NCBI GenBank assembly: GCA_946557785.1
Contig: CAMNTH010000022.1
Coordinates: 1-55,389, forward strand
Source: an uncultured Blautia sp.
Lineage (GTDB): Bacteria; Bacillota; Clostridia; Lachnospirales; Lachnospiraceae
Reading direction: 5' to 3'
DNA: 55,389 nucleotides
Numbering within the stretch: the first letter of the stretch is position 1; each line of letters starts with the position of its first letter. Made by a program: the position numbers and the translations under genes. Of the stretch, positions 16,984-25,828 are shown piece by piece. The notes below the pieces were generated by a model. It searched no databases, was not told the DNA's origin, and worked only from the letters and a program-made list of their open reading frames with translations.

Positions 16984-17613
16984 TTATATGGTATGAGTCA
17001 TATGCTCTTCAAGCACCGAATCTAAAAGCATAGACATCAAAAGCCCATAGAGCCCGGGAAGCACCAGGATTACTGCAGGATTTAAAAGAAGCAGCACATA
17101 AGAGCCTCCGGTAAGCAGGATTATCAACATAGTTCTTGGCAGATGACGGAAGGTCAAATAAAATGAAAGCTTTAATATCCATCCCAAAGGCATGTCAAAC
17201 CTGGAAAGCGCAGGAAAGGCATACCCTGCTGCCCCAATCATAAGAAGCGCACTAAAGAGATACAGCATTTGTCCAAACAGCCCCAAAAGCCCATAGAGCC
17301 TTTCCCGGACAATCCCGTAATTTAGAAGCAGCAAAAAGACTGCCCCTGAAAAGATCATCCATAAAGGAATAGATGCTTTCAGGTTCCTCTTATAGGAATT
17401 CCAGAACTTTGTGCTTACCGTACCAATATCCTGTTTTACAGATCCGGATACCGCCCCATACAAAGCAGCGCAGGAAGCTCCTATCGTTACAACAGGAATG
17501 CATCCCAAAATCCAGAATATGCTCACCGCAATGAGATCAAAAATCTTCCCTGTATAATAATAAAAACCAGACCCTGTCTCAAATATTCCTTTTCCTGATG
17601 ATGATTTCTGCAT
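16984..17613 (-). CDS. DUF624 (YesL-like) membrane protein
   Basis: A roughly 209-residue membrane protein with four to five hydrophobic segments. It matches the DUF624/YesL pattern: an N-terminal region with a G..I..CIPVVTIGASCAALYG-like block (about 35-52) and a C-terminal FRHLPRTMLI block. YesL-type proteins occur repeatedly in sugar ABC loci next to YesM/YesN regulators, but their function is unknown. I use the ATG at 17613, 7 nt after GGGAGG, not the TTG one codon upstream. It sits between two GH31 genes. Confidence 0.85.
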   Translation of the reverse strand: MQKSSSGKGIFETGSGFYYYTGKIFDLIAVSIFWILGCIPVVTIGASCAALYGAVSGSVKQDIGTVSTKFWNSYKRNLKASIPLWMIFSGAVFLLLLNYGIVRERLYGLLGLFGQMLYLFSALLMIGAAGYAFPALSRFDMPLGWILKLSFYLTFRHLPRTMLIILLTGGSYVLLLLNPAVILVLPGLYGLLMSMLLDSVLEEHMTHTI

Positions 17614-17643
17614 CAAAAGGCCTCCCTTCTGCTTATGTTATTT

Positions 17644-19680
17644 TCAGCCTTCTACTGGCAATTCATAACCGTTTCTTGTAAACAGCGGAATCTGATGAAG
17701 AGGTGCGTCAATGGTAAGCCACCGTCCGCCCTCATATTCCTCCTTCGTCCATGCATTTCTCCAGGTACTTCCATTAGGAAGATACAGGCACACTTTTGTT
17801 GCACCTGCGTCCGTCACTGGTTTTACAAGCACGTCCGGTCCAAACATGTACTGTGTTTCCGTTTCCCAGCAGATTTCATCCTCAGGGAAATCATAAAACA
17901 TCGGCCGCATAACAGGGGTACCCTTTTCATGGGCTTTTTGCATCTGTTTCGCAACATAGGGACGGATATTTTCTCTTAAGCGCAAGTAGGAAGAAAGAAT
18001 TTCATAAACCTCTTCCGTGTAGCTCCACACTTCATTTGGCGCTCCCGATACGCAGGCAGCTCCCCCTGTTGTTCCGTACTGTGGCTGCAGCGGCCAACGA
18101 TACCCATGAAGACGCATAACCGGGCAGAAACAGCCGTATTCAAACCAGCGTACCAATAATTCATGGAAATTGGGATCTGCGACGTTTGCGCCGAAAAATC
18201 CGCCGATATCTGTGGTCCACCAGGGAATACCTGCAATTCCCATATTTAGTCCTGCCGCAACCTGATTCTTCATGCTTGGGAAAGAAGATTTAATGTCTCC
18301 TGACCACACCAATGCCCCGTACTTCTGAGAGCCTGCCCAAGCACAGCGCAGAAGATTAATGATATTCTCCTGTCCCTCTTTCTGCATTCCGTCAAAAAAG
18401 GTTTTTGCATACATGACAGGGTAGATATTTCCCACCTGTACATCCGGTCCTAAATGATACCGATAATTTTCGAAATCATACACCGTATATTCCGGCTCTG
18501 CCTCATCCAGCCAGAAAACCCTGATCCCCTTATCATAGTAATTCTGTTTTGCCTTCTGCCATACATATTCCCGTGCCTCCGGATTGGTTGCATCATAATG
18601 GAGGGTATTTCCCTGGAAATCCATAGAAATGGGATAACCGGATTCTACACGGATCAGAAGCCCCTTGCCCTTCATTTCCCGGAAGTTTTCACTGCGGTAG
18701 TCCACTGTAGGCCAAATGGATACCATTAATTCAATTCCCATCTCTTTCAGCTCTGCGATCATTGCATCCGGATCTGGCCAGTATACAGGGTCAAACTTCC
18801 ATTCTCCCTGGCAGGGCCAGTGGAAAAAGTCAACTACAATTACAGATATAGGAAGATTGCGGCGCTTATATTCCCTTGCCACCTCCAAAAGCTCTTCCTG
18901 GGTCTGGTAGCGAAGCTTGCACTGCCAAAAACCCATCGCATAATCCGGCATCATAGGAACCTTGCCTGTAGCATTGGCATAAGCCTCTTCAATTTCAGCC
19001 GGCGTATCTCCTGCCGTGATCCAGTAATCCAGCTTCTTTGTAGAAAAAGCTTCCCATGTGGTAATATTTTTTCCAAAATTCACCCTTCCGATAGCAGGAT
19101 TGTTCCATAAGAATCCATATCCAAGACTGGAAAGTACAAAGGGAACGCTTGCCTGGGAATTTCTGTGCGCCAGTTCCAGATCAGCTCCCTTTACATCAAG
19201 ATAAGGCTGCTGATACTGTCCCATTCCATAAAGCTTTTCCTTGGGAGCAGAAATAAAACGCATGGACAGACGATAATCACCGCCAATAATCGGCTTAAAC
19301 TCCCTGGCCTCTACCTCAAGGGAACTACAGGTACTGCCGAACATGTCTTTACGGTTACGCAGATATTCTTCCAGAAGAACCTCCCCTTTTTCATTAAAAA
19401 AGGTCAGTTTTCCAATCAGGTTGATCTCTGCCCTGATCTTTCCATTTGTAATGGAACCTCCGTCCTCCCTTGTTTCAATTTCAGGTGTACATATTTCTTC
19501 AGGTGTTAAAAGAGCCCAATCCTCTTTAGGCATTTCCGCCTGTTTTGTAGAACGGACTCTTAAGCTGTTCCTTCCCCATGGCTCGATCACAAGCCATTCT
19601 GCTTCATAGCGATAGCAAAGGGCATTTCCCCTCTGTCCAAAATAACCGAACACTTCCTTAATTTCATCCTGAAATGCCAT
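17644..19680 (-). CDS. GH31 alpha-xylosidase, XylS type
   Basis: A 678-residue family-31 glycosidase from a different branch than the neighbouring YicI-type enzyme. The nucleophile motif is VFWLDEAEPE (Asp about 392), typical of XylS-like alpha-xylosidases. The acid/base is probably Asp about 462 in LVWSGDI. Substrate-site blocks VVDFFHW (about 282-288), WWTTDIGGFFG and MRLHGYRWP are present. There is no signal peptide, so the enzyme is cytoplasmic. Two GH31 branches in one operon suggest two linkages or chain lengths are handled. Alpha-glucosidase activity cannot be excluded from sequence. GGGAGG precedes the start. Confidence 0.88.
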   Translation of the reverse strand: MAFQDEIKEVFGYFGQRGNALCYRYEAEWLVIEPWGRNSLRVRSTKQAEMPKEDWALLTPEEICTPEIETREDGGSITNGKIRAEINLIGKLTFFNEKGEVLLEEYLRNRKDMFGSTCSSLEVEAREFKPIIGGDYRLSMRFISAPKEKLYGMGQYQQPYLDVKGADLELAHRNSQASVPFVLSSLGYGFLWNNPAIGRVNFGKNITTWEAFSTKKLDYWITAGDTPAEIEEAYANATGKVPMMPDYAMGFWQCKLRYQTQEELLEVAREYKRRNLPISVIVVDFFHWPCQGEWKFDPVYWPDPDAMIAELKEMGIELMVSIWPTVDYRSENFREMKGKGLLIRVESGYPISMDFQGNTLHYDATNPEAREYVWQKAKQNYYDKGIRVFWLDEAEPEYTVYDFENYRYHLGPDVQVGNIYPVMYAKTFFDGMQKEGQENIINLLRCAWAGSQKYGALVWSGDIKSSFPSMKNQVAAGLNMGIAGIPWWTTDIGGFFGANVADPNFHELLVRWFEYGCFCPVMRLHGYRWPLQPQYGTTGGAACVSGAPNEVWSYTEEVYEILSSYLRLRENIRPYVAKQMQKAHEKGTPVMRPMFYDFPEDEICWETETQYMFGPDVLVKPVTDAGATKVCLYLPNGSTWRNAWTKEEYEGGRWLTIDAPLHQIPLFTRNGYELPVEG

Positions 19681-19741
19681 ACAAACCTCCCAATTTTCTA
19701 AAATTTTATAACTGCATTGTACTTAAAATCCCAGCCTTCCG

Positions 19742-20593
19742 TCAATCCTTAACCGCACCTGCAACAAGACCTCCCACAATATATTTCTGCAGGAATATAA
19801 ACAGCAGGATAACAGGAAGAACCAGAATCGTTCCGTATGCCATAATACAATTCCATTTTGTTCCATATGCATTCTGGAATTTATAAATATTCGCGGTCAA
19901 AGGACGCATGGCCTCGCCTACATTAAATGTCATGGAGTAGACCAGGTCGTTCCATCCGTTCAGAAAGGAAATTACAATAATGGTGATAATACCTGTCTTT
20001 ACCGCAGGAATCATAACAGAAATAAATGCCCGCACAGAACCGCATCCGTCAAGCCTTGCCGCCTCATCCAGAGAAATGGGAACGCTCTTAAAATATGGCC
20101 TCAGCGTAATGATCGCAAAAGGAATAGACGCTGCCGCAATAGCTACCGGTGCAGTGAAATGGGTTCCAAGGAAGCCCATCTTGCTGAAGATCAGATACAT
20201 AGGCGTTAGGGTCAAGGACGCAGGCAGCATCTGGGCAACCAAAAAGGTTAAAAGGAATATGCTGCCTCCCCGTACCCTATAGCGCCCCATTCCGTAAGCA
20301 GCCGGTATTCCCAGGACCAAGGTAATGCCCATGGTAATAAATCCGTTGATAAAGCTGTTTCTTAAAGAAAGCAAAAACGTCTTATCCTGAAGATTTACAA
20401 GCCATGGCTCAAAAGTGAATTCCCTTGGATAATAGGTCAGGATCTTTCCAAAGGTTTCTGCATCCGATTTAAAGGAGATCTGTATCATCCAGTAAACGGG
20501 AAACAGGAAAAAGACTGCCAGAACAACAGCAATCACAGAATTCCTGATATCTCTTCGTACTTCCTTTTGTCCAACGTTTTCTTTCATGATCAA
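19742..20593 (-). CDS. Sugar ABC permease (MalG family)
   Basis: Six-segment permease of about 281-283 residues with EAA loop EAARLDGCGSVRAFISVMIP. The C-terminus QKYIVGGLVAGAVKD is typical of the MalG group. Two starts are possible: TTG at 20593, overlapping the stop of the preceding permease and 5 nt after GGAGG, or ATG at 20587, 10 nt after it. Both give nearly the same protein. It pairs with the permease upstream and with the binding protein at 21572-22831. No ATPase gene is in the locus. Confidence 0.93.
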   Translation of the reverse strand: MIMKENVGQKEVRRDIRNSVIAVVLAVFFLFPVYWMIQISFKSDAETFGKILTYYPREFTFEPWLVNLQDKTFLLSLRNSFINGFITMGITLVLGIPAAYGMGRYRVRGGSIFLLTFLVAQMLPASLTLTPMYLIFSKMGFLGTHFTAPVAIAAASIPFAIITLRPYFKSVPISLDEAARLDGCGSVRAFISVMIPAVKTGIITIIVISFLNGWNDLVYSMTFNVGEAMRPLTANIYKFQNAYGTKWNCIMAYGTILVLPVILLFIFLQKYIVGGLVAGAVKD

Positions 20594-21483
20594 TCATCCT
20601 CCTTCGACAGCAATCTCAGATAGAACAGACCCACTATGAACAAACAGACAAACAATACCATTGCCACCGCAGAACCCTTGGAGAATTCATACTGGGTAAA
20701 TGACAGCATATAAGAATAGGTTCCCAGCACATCCGTGGAATTCAGCGGTCCGCCTGCAGTCATAATATACATCAGGTCAAATGCACGGAATGTATAAATA
20801 AATCCAAGCATAAGCACTGACAGCATAGAACCTTTCATCAGAGGAATGGTAATGTGCAAAAACCTCTGTCCCCAGTTTGCTCCGTCAATGGAGGCACTTT
20901 CATATACCTCCGGAGAAATGCTGGACAAACCAGAAATCAGAAGAAGCATATTGAAGGGGATTCCTACCCAGCAGTTCATAATAATTACCGCAATCAGCGC
21001 AGTTGACGTATTTACCAGCCATTCCGGACCGGAAACCCCAAATTTTCCAAGAAGATTATTGACCAATCCTGCATTAGAAAAAATGTTTTTCCCCAAAAGA
21101 CCGGTTACGGACATTGGAATCATGTAGCTTACCAAAAGAAGCCCCCTGACTGGTCCTGAAAGACGGAACTTCTGATAAAAAAACATTGCCAGAGCAAATC
21201 CGATGGTAAACTGAAATACAAGACAGGCAATGGTAAAAATGAATGTATTTTTCAGAACCAGCACAAATGTATCATTCTGGAATAAATCTATATAATTCTG
21301 AAAGCCTACAAAAATGGCGCCTCCTTTTGTCAGATTCTTTACATTTACATTTTTAAAGCTTAAGACAATATTATAGATCAGGGGATATCCAAGCACCAGA
21401 AGCATATAAATGAATGCCGGAATAATAAAACAGTAAGCCTCCCGGCTTTTTCTTGCAGCCATAGATAATGATCTTTTTCTCAA
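20590..21483 (-). CDS. Sugar ABC permease (MalF family)
   Basis: A 297-residue permease with six membrane segments and the EAA loop ESASIDGANWGQRFLHITIP. The start is probably TTG at 21483, about 9 nt after GGAGG; the next in-frame ATG is seven codons in and poorly spaced from that site. It lies between the binding-protein gene and the MalG-type permease. The gap to the binding-protein gene holds a terminator-like hairpin that would lower permease expression relative to the binding protein. Confidence 0.93.
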   Translation of the reverse strand: MRKRSLSMAARKSREAYCFIIPAFIYMLLVLGYPLIYNIVLSFKNVNVKNLTKGGAIFVGFQNYIDLFQNDTFVLVLKNTFIFTIACLVFQFTIGFALAMFFYQKFRLSGPVRGLLLVSYMIPMSVTGLLGKNIFSNAGLVNNLLGKFGVSGPEWLVNTSTALIAVIIMNCWVGIPFNMLLLISGLSSISPEVYESASIDGANWGQRFLHITIPLMKGSMLSVLMLGFIYTFRAFDLMYIMTAGGPLNSTDVLGTYSYMLSFTQYEFSKGSAVAMVLFVCLFIVGLFYLRLLSKEDD

Positions 21484-21530
21484 AATACCGCTCCTCCTTT
21501 TCGTTTATATACCGTTTCTTTTAAAAAATA

Positions 21531-21555
21531 GCTGCCAGCAAACCTGCATGGCAGC
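21531..21555 (-). terminator. Partial terminator between binding-protein and permease genes
   Basis: GCTGCCA and TGGCAGC form the stem (with an additional inner GCA/TGC pairing), followed on the minus strand by TATTTTTT. It lies 16 nt past the binding-protein stop, a common device for making more binding protein than permease. Confidence 0.7.
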
Positions 21556-21571
21556 CATTTCCTTATAAAAC

Positions 21572-22831
21572 TTATGGAAGAGGTGTTTCTTCTACAATCG
21601 GTGTGATCTTTTCCATTGCTGCAGCAAGTGCATCTGCAGGAGCTGTTCCGTCTACAAATACGGACTGGGACGCTGTATAAACCGCCTCTGAAATCGTCGG
21701 CCATTCTGCATGAGGTCCCCGTGCCTGTGCGAAGTTCATCTCGTCTACAAATACCTGAAAGCCTTCCTGCTCATAAGTATAATCTGCTGTTGCATCCTGA
21801 CGGGTCGGGATCTTTCCTGCGGTCACTGCCCATTCGCCCTCTTTCTCTTTTGAGCAGAGCCATTTCAGGAAGTCAACGCAGCCTTCTATATTTTCCGCAC
21901 CGGAACATATGCCAAAGTTTTCTCCGCCGATGGTGGATGTGGAGGTTCCTGCGTCCCCTGTGGGAAGCATGCAGAATTCATATTTGAATGCATCGCCAAT
22001 AGTATCCGTCTGTGCCAGATGCCAGGTTCCAACCTCTGCCAATGCAGCCTTTCCTGCTGCAAACTGATTGAATGCATCTGCCTGTGTCCAGTTTACACAC
22101 TCTTTGCTCATGTATCCGTTTGCAACGAAATCGCCTAAAACAGTCAAACCATTAATTGCTGACTCTGCAGTAAGGTTGTCTACATTCACTGACTCTCCGT
22201 TCAGCTCTGAGCGCAGCCACGGAAGAAGCTGGAAGGTTCCTTCCTCCGTGGAGATACAGCACATTGCAAAGCCGTATACATCATTGTCTGCATTGGTAGT
22301 AGCTGCCACCATTTCTTTAAATTCATCCAGACTTGCAGGAACATGATCGTAGCCGGCTTCAGCCAGAACATCCATGTTACATGCCAGTGCAAGACAGTTG
22401 GTATTCTGAGGCAGGCCGTAAAGCTTACCTTCTGAATCCATACAAGAGCTTAATGGTCCCTCATAGAACTGGTCAAGCTCGCCCCATTCTTCAAGCTGGG
22501 AAGTAATATCTTCAAAAACTCCAAGGGAAATATATGAAGCCATATCCGGAGAATCCACCATACCAATATCCGGAAGTTCCCCTGAAAGTGCGCCGATAGT
22601 GTACTGATTCATCAGCTCTTCTCTGGAAACATAGGTACAGTTAATGTGAATGTCACTCTGCAGGGAATTGTATTCGTCAACCCATTCCACAATCGCCTGT
22701 GCATCTGCGGATGCGTCGAAATAGTGCCACAAGGTTACTTCTGTAGGGCTTCCTTCCGCATAAACCGGCATTGCGGAAACCATCAGCGACATTGCTGCAA
22801 TTCCTGTTGTCAATAATCTTTTTTTCATCAT
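21572..22831 (-). CDS. Extracellular sugar-binding protein
   Basis: A 419-residue family-1-type binding protein. After the signal sequence come VTLWHYFDASADAQAIVEWV and GELPDIGMVDSPDMASYI, typical of the group. The signal peptide ends in AMPVYAEGS, a signal-peptidase-I site, and has no lipobox Cys, which is unusual for a Gram-positive binding protein. It is the first gene of the alpha-xyloside operon, and with the two permeases would import the substrate of the GH31 enzymes. Two adjacent ATG codons follow GGAGG; either could be used. The leader carries a 9-bp inverted repeat. Confidence 0.92.
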   Translation of the reverse strand: MMKKRLLTTGIAAMSLMVSAMPVYAEGSPTEVTLWHYFDASADAQAIVEWVDEYNSLQSDIHINCTYVSREELMNQYTIGALSGELPDIGMVDSPDMASYISLGVFEDITSQLEEWGELDQFYEGPLSSCMDSEGKLYGLPQNTNCLALACNMDVLAEAGYDHVPASLDEFKEMVAATTNADNDVYGFAMCCISTEEGTFQLLPWLRSELNGESVNVDNLTAESAINGLTVLGDFVANGYMSKECVNWTQADAFNQFAAGKAALAEVGTWHLAQTDTIGDAFKYEFCMLPTGDAGTSTSTIGGENFGICSGAENIEGCVDFLKWLCSKEKEGEWAVTAGKIPTRQDATADYTYEQEGFQVFVDEMNFAQARGPHAEWPTISEAVYTASQSVFVDGTAPADALAAAMEKITPIVEETPLP

Positions 22832-22859
22832 ATTTCCTCCTTTTCCCTCTTGGCTTTGT

Positions 22860-22890
22860 AAGATAATTGTACCTTTTGCATAATTATCTT
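22860..22890 (-). promoter_or_regulatory. Inverted repeat in the binding-protein leader
   Basis: A perfect 9-bp inverted repeat (AAGATAATT / AATTATCTT, 13-nt loop) lies 29 nt upstream of the binding-protein ATG. It may be an operator or a leader hairpin; the sequence does not decide which. Confidence 0.45.
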
Positions 22891-23014
22891 GCTGCTTTCC
22901 GTTTCTTTGTAGGTATATTTTACCATTTTTTTCAAAATGGAAAAACCTATTATTTTACGAAAAACAGAGAAGATTATAGGATAAAATTTTAAGATTTGGA
23001 AATTATTTTAAGAT

Positions 23015-23770
23015 TTAATTAAATTTTTCACAATTCTGAATATATTCTGCAGGTGTCTTTCCTGTCACTTCCCGGAAAACCTTGTTAAAATATTTGGCAT
23101 CGGAAAACCCCACTGCATAGGGAACCTCCTTTTTGGTGCATTCCCCTGTACAATACAGTCTCTCCGCCTGTTCAATCCTATAGTTCCGGAGAAATGCCGA
23201 AAAGTTTTCTCCTATATTTTTGTTAAATAAATAACTGAAGTATTCCGGGCTTAATCCAAGGTCTCCTGCAAGATTTTTCTGGTTGATCTTTCCTGTATAG
23301 CCTGATTGGATCACATCCAGCGCCCGCAGGATAATGGGATGGGCATCCGGATACTTTTCTCTTAAACTCCACTGCTCCTGTACAGAGTAAACCTGCTTTT
23401 TAGCAAGACGCACTTCAATTTTTTTTAGAATCTTCGTGATTTCTTCCCTTGTAGGAGGCTTCAAAAGATAGCCTGCAACTTCAAGGGCAATGGATTCCTG
23501 TGCAAACTGGAAATCCGCATAGGCTGACACCACCACAAATTCCACAGAAACAGACTTGGAACGCACAGAACGAATCAGGGAAAGACCGTCCAGGAAGGGC
23601 ATTTTTATATCCACAAATACCAGATCCGGTTTTAACTGCACAATCATGTCCAGGGCAGCCTGTCCGTTTGAAGCAGATGCGATCACCTCATAGTCTCCCT
23701 CAATGCTTGCAATCAGCCTTTCCATCCCCTGCCGGGTCCTCTGCTCGTCCTCTGCTATGATAATTTTCAT
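23015..23770 (-). CDS. AraC-type response regulator (YesN family)
   Basis: A 251-residue regulator. The receiver domain has EDE at about 7-9, phospho-acceptor Asp about 54 (VFVDIKMP) and LLKPP (Lys about 104). A C-terminal double helix-turn-helix of AraC type follows (about 150-251), with LSPEYFSYLFNKNIGENFSAF and VGFSDAKYFNKVFREVTG. It overlaps the YesM-like kinase gene by 4 nt (ATGA). Such pairs usually control the adjacent sugar ABC operon, here starting 184 nt away at 22831. Confidence 0.95.
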   Translation of the reverse strand: MKIIIAEDEQRTRQGMERLIASIEGDYEVIASASNGQAALDMIVQLKPDLVFVDIKMPFLDGLSLIRSVRSKSVSVEFVVVSAYADFQFAQESIALEVAGYLLKPPTREEITKILKKIEVRLAKKQVYSVQEQWSLREKYPDAHPIILRALDVIQSGYTGKINQKNLAGDLGLSPEYFSYLFNKNIGENFSAFLRNYRIEQAERLYCTGECTKKEVPYAVGFSDAKYFNKVFREVTGKTPAEYIQNCEKFN

Positions 23771-25605
23771 AAAGTCTCTCCCATCCTTTCTATAACCGCT
23801 TCCTCCTGGTTTTCCTGAAGGGGCAGCCAGAAGGTAAAACAGGTTCCTTCCCCTTTCACTGTTTCCAGTGTAATAGATAGCTCTTCCCCATAATACATGC
23901 GAAGGCGCGTAACTGCATTTTGTACTCCAATACCGCAGCCGTTCAGTTCCAATACATGAGGCCTGGATAGCATTTTTTGAATCAGATCCGCAAGCTTTGG
24001 CTCCATTCCGCAGCCATTGTCACGAATGCTGATCTTAAAACGTTTCCCATCAGGGTTTCCTTTGATTTCAATGATTCCGCCTCTCTCCCTGCCCTCAAAA
24101 CCATGAAGAATGGAATTTTCCACAAAAGGCTGCAGGAATAATTTGCAGGAAGGCCACTCACTGTATTCCTCCGGAAATTCAATTTTATAGTCAAACACCT
24201 CCATCAGCCGGAATTTCTGAAGATAAAGATACTCCTCCACCCACTTAATCTCCTGTCCCAAGGTAATGGATACATACCCTTTGGAAAAAGAATAGGACAG
24301 CATATTTGACATCTTTTTCAGTAAAGTAGCCACCTCATCATTTCCAGCCTCTATGGCATTATAGCAAACGGCCGTAAGGGTATTGCAGAGAAAATGGGCA
24401 TTGATCTGGGCTTCAAGTGCTTCCCGTTCCGCCCTGTCCTTCTGTTTGATGGACAGCGTCTTTTCTCTGTACTGACGGTTGATTTCCTCCTGCTGCTGGT
24501 GAAGTGAATCCAGCATCACATTGTAATCCTGTGCAAGCTGCCAGATTTCATGCGAACCCTTAATCTCAATTTTTTTCCTATGACTTCCAAGTCGGATATC
24601 CTTCATCGCCTCCCGAATATGTCCCACAGGCTTTAGTATCTTCCGGATAGAAAACTGCCATATGATTCCGCAGATAGACAGTAAGAGCAAATATACCAGA
24701 ATCCCCTGCCCGTACATCTGATCCACACGCTCATGCATTCCTTCAATGTCAATCATAATATGTGCCGTCCAGCCAAAGTATTCAAGTTCCTTCGTTAGAT
24801 CCTCATTTCCCCGGAGCAGCTTCTGATATGATTCCACCTTCATCCCTTCATATTGCTTATCCTCATGATATATGATCGTCCCATCACTGCTGGCAATATA
24901 TCCCCCAAAGGTATTATCTGTCACTATGGAATCCAACCGGAAGGTCACTGCCGCAACATCCGTCACTTTATTTAAATTGGAGCTTCCCCCAACCAAAGGC
25001 AGTACAAGATGGAAAAGCCTGACTCCGGGCATACTTGCATGTGAAGAAGGTTCCTGACTTACACAGTACTTAATAGGGTGAGAATTCTTCAGGATCTCTT
25101 CTGTATTTTCATAAAGAGCATTCAGAATATCCAGGCTATCCCCGATCCAGATATTGGAATATCCCCCTCCCTGCCAGAAACGCCCGTATTCCTGCAGCAG
25201 GCCGTCTTCGTTTACAATCGTCACTGCCGCAATATTATTAGAGTAATGGGTCATTAGACTTAGCTGCTCTTTCAGCATAAGCCGTTTCCTCCCTACATCC
25301 CCCTTCAGCGTTTTCACCATATCTACCGTGTTTCTAAGAGTAGAATCTACCGCTATGGAACAGCCTGCTTCCACAACGTCCTGAAGAGTGTTATTGATAT
25401 TGGCAGCAGAAGCATTCAGCACAGATCTTTCCGTACGATCCGTCTCCTCCAAAAGATAAGCCAGATATTGGGTTTTCACATAAAACTGCAGGATCAGCAT
25501 TGCTGTCAGAAGCAGAACAATTACGGAAAACGTCACCGGAACCCCAATGTGTGTCCTGGTATATTCCCTGACATTCCCATAGATATTTTTGACTACTCTC
25601 TTCAT
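23767..25605 (-). CDS. YesM-family sensor histidine kinase
   Basis: A 612-residue kinase with N-terminal membrane segment (about 23-43), a roughly 270-residue extracellular dCache-like sensor, a second segment (about 300-320), a HAMP-like region and a coiled coil. The phospho-acceptor region reads EAQINAHFLCNTL, where the family usually has INPHFLYNTL, so Pro is Ala and Tyr is Cys. The HATPase domain has ENSILHGFEGR, RDNGCGM and GCGIGVQNAVTRL. It is the first gene of a two-gene operon with the YesN-type regulator, transcribed from the promoter at 25649-25677. Confidence 0.94.
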   Translation of the reverse strand: MKRVVKNIYGNVREYTRTHIGVPVTFSVIVLLLTAMLILQFYVKTQYLAYLLEETDRTERSVLNASAANINNTLQDVVEAGCSIAVDSTLRNTVDMVKTLKGDVGRKRLMLKEQLSLMTHYSNNIAAVTIVNEDGLLQEYGRFWQGGGYSNIWIGDSLDILNALYENTEEILKNSHPIKYCVSQEPSSHASMPGVRLFHLVLPLVGGSSNLNKVTDVAAVTFRLDSIVTDNTFGGYIASSDGTIIYHEDKQYEGMKVESYQKLLRGNEDLTKELEYFGWTAHIMIDIEGMHERVDQMYGQGILVYLLLLSICGIIWQFSIRKILKPVGHIREAMKDIRLGSHRKKIEIKGSHEIWQLAQDYNVMLDSLHQQQEEINRQYREKTLSIKQKDRAEREALEAQINAHFLCNTLTAVCYNAIEAGNDEVATLLKKMSNMLSYSFSKGYVSITLGQEIKWVEEYLYLQKFRLMEVFDYKIEFPEEYSEWPSCKLFLQPFVENSILHGFEGRERGGIIEIKGNPDGKRFKISIRDNGCGMEPKLADLIQKMLSRPHVLELNGCGIGVQNAVTRLRMYYGEELSITLETVKGEGTCFTFWLPLQENQEEAVIERMGETL

Positions 25606-25648
25606 ATCCGCCCCCTGAAATGTTCAGAATTTTTATATTTTTTATTAT

Positions 25649-25677
25649 AGTATAGCGAATACAGCCCTGATTTTCAA
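25649..25677 (-). promoter_or_regulatory. Promoter for the YesM/YesN operon
   Basis: Minus strand TTGAAA (25672-25677), 17 bp, TATACT (25649-25654), about 40 nt upstream of the kinase ATG. Confidence 0.75.
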
Positions 25678-25701
25678 CTGCACATGTACAAAGAACAAAA
25701 C

Positions 25702-25731
25702 GGGAGATACTCCCCTTGTGCAGTATCTCCC
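25702..25731 (-). terminator. Terminator of the MacB-type operon
   Basis: A perfect 10-bp stem (GGGAGATACT / AGTATCTCCC, 10-nt loop) is followed on the minus strand by GTTTTGTTC. It lies about 100 nt past the MacB-like gene. Confidence 0.75.
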
Positions 25732-25828
25732 TTGCTGATGTCATTATCATTAATTCAGTTCTGTCATTTCTTAAGAATCAGATATATTTAGATCCCATAT
25801 ATATAACCACTATCTTTTCTTCTGCACC

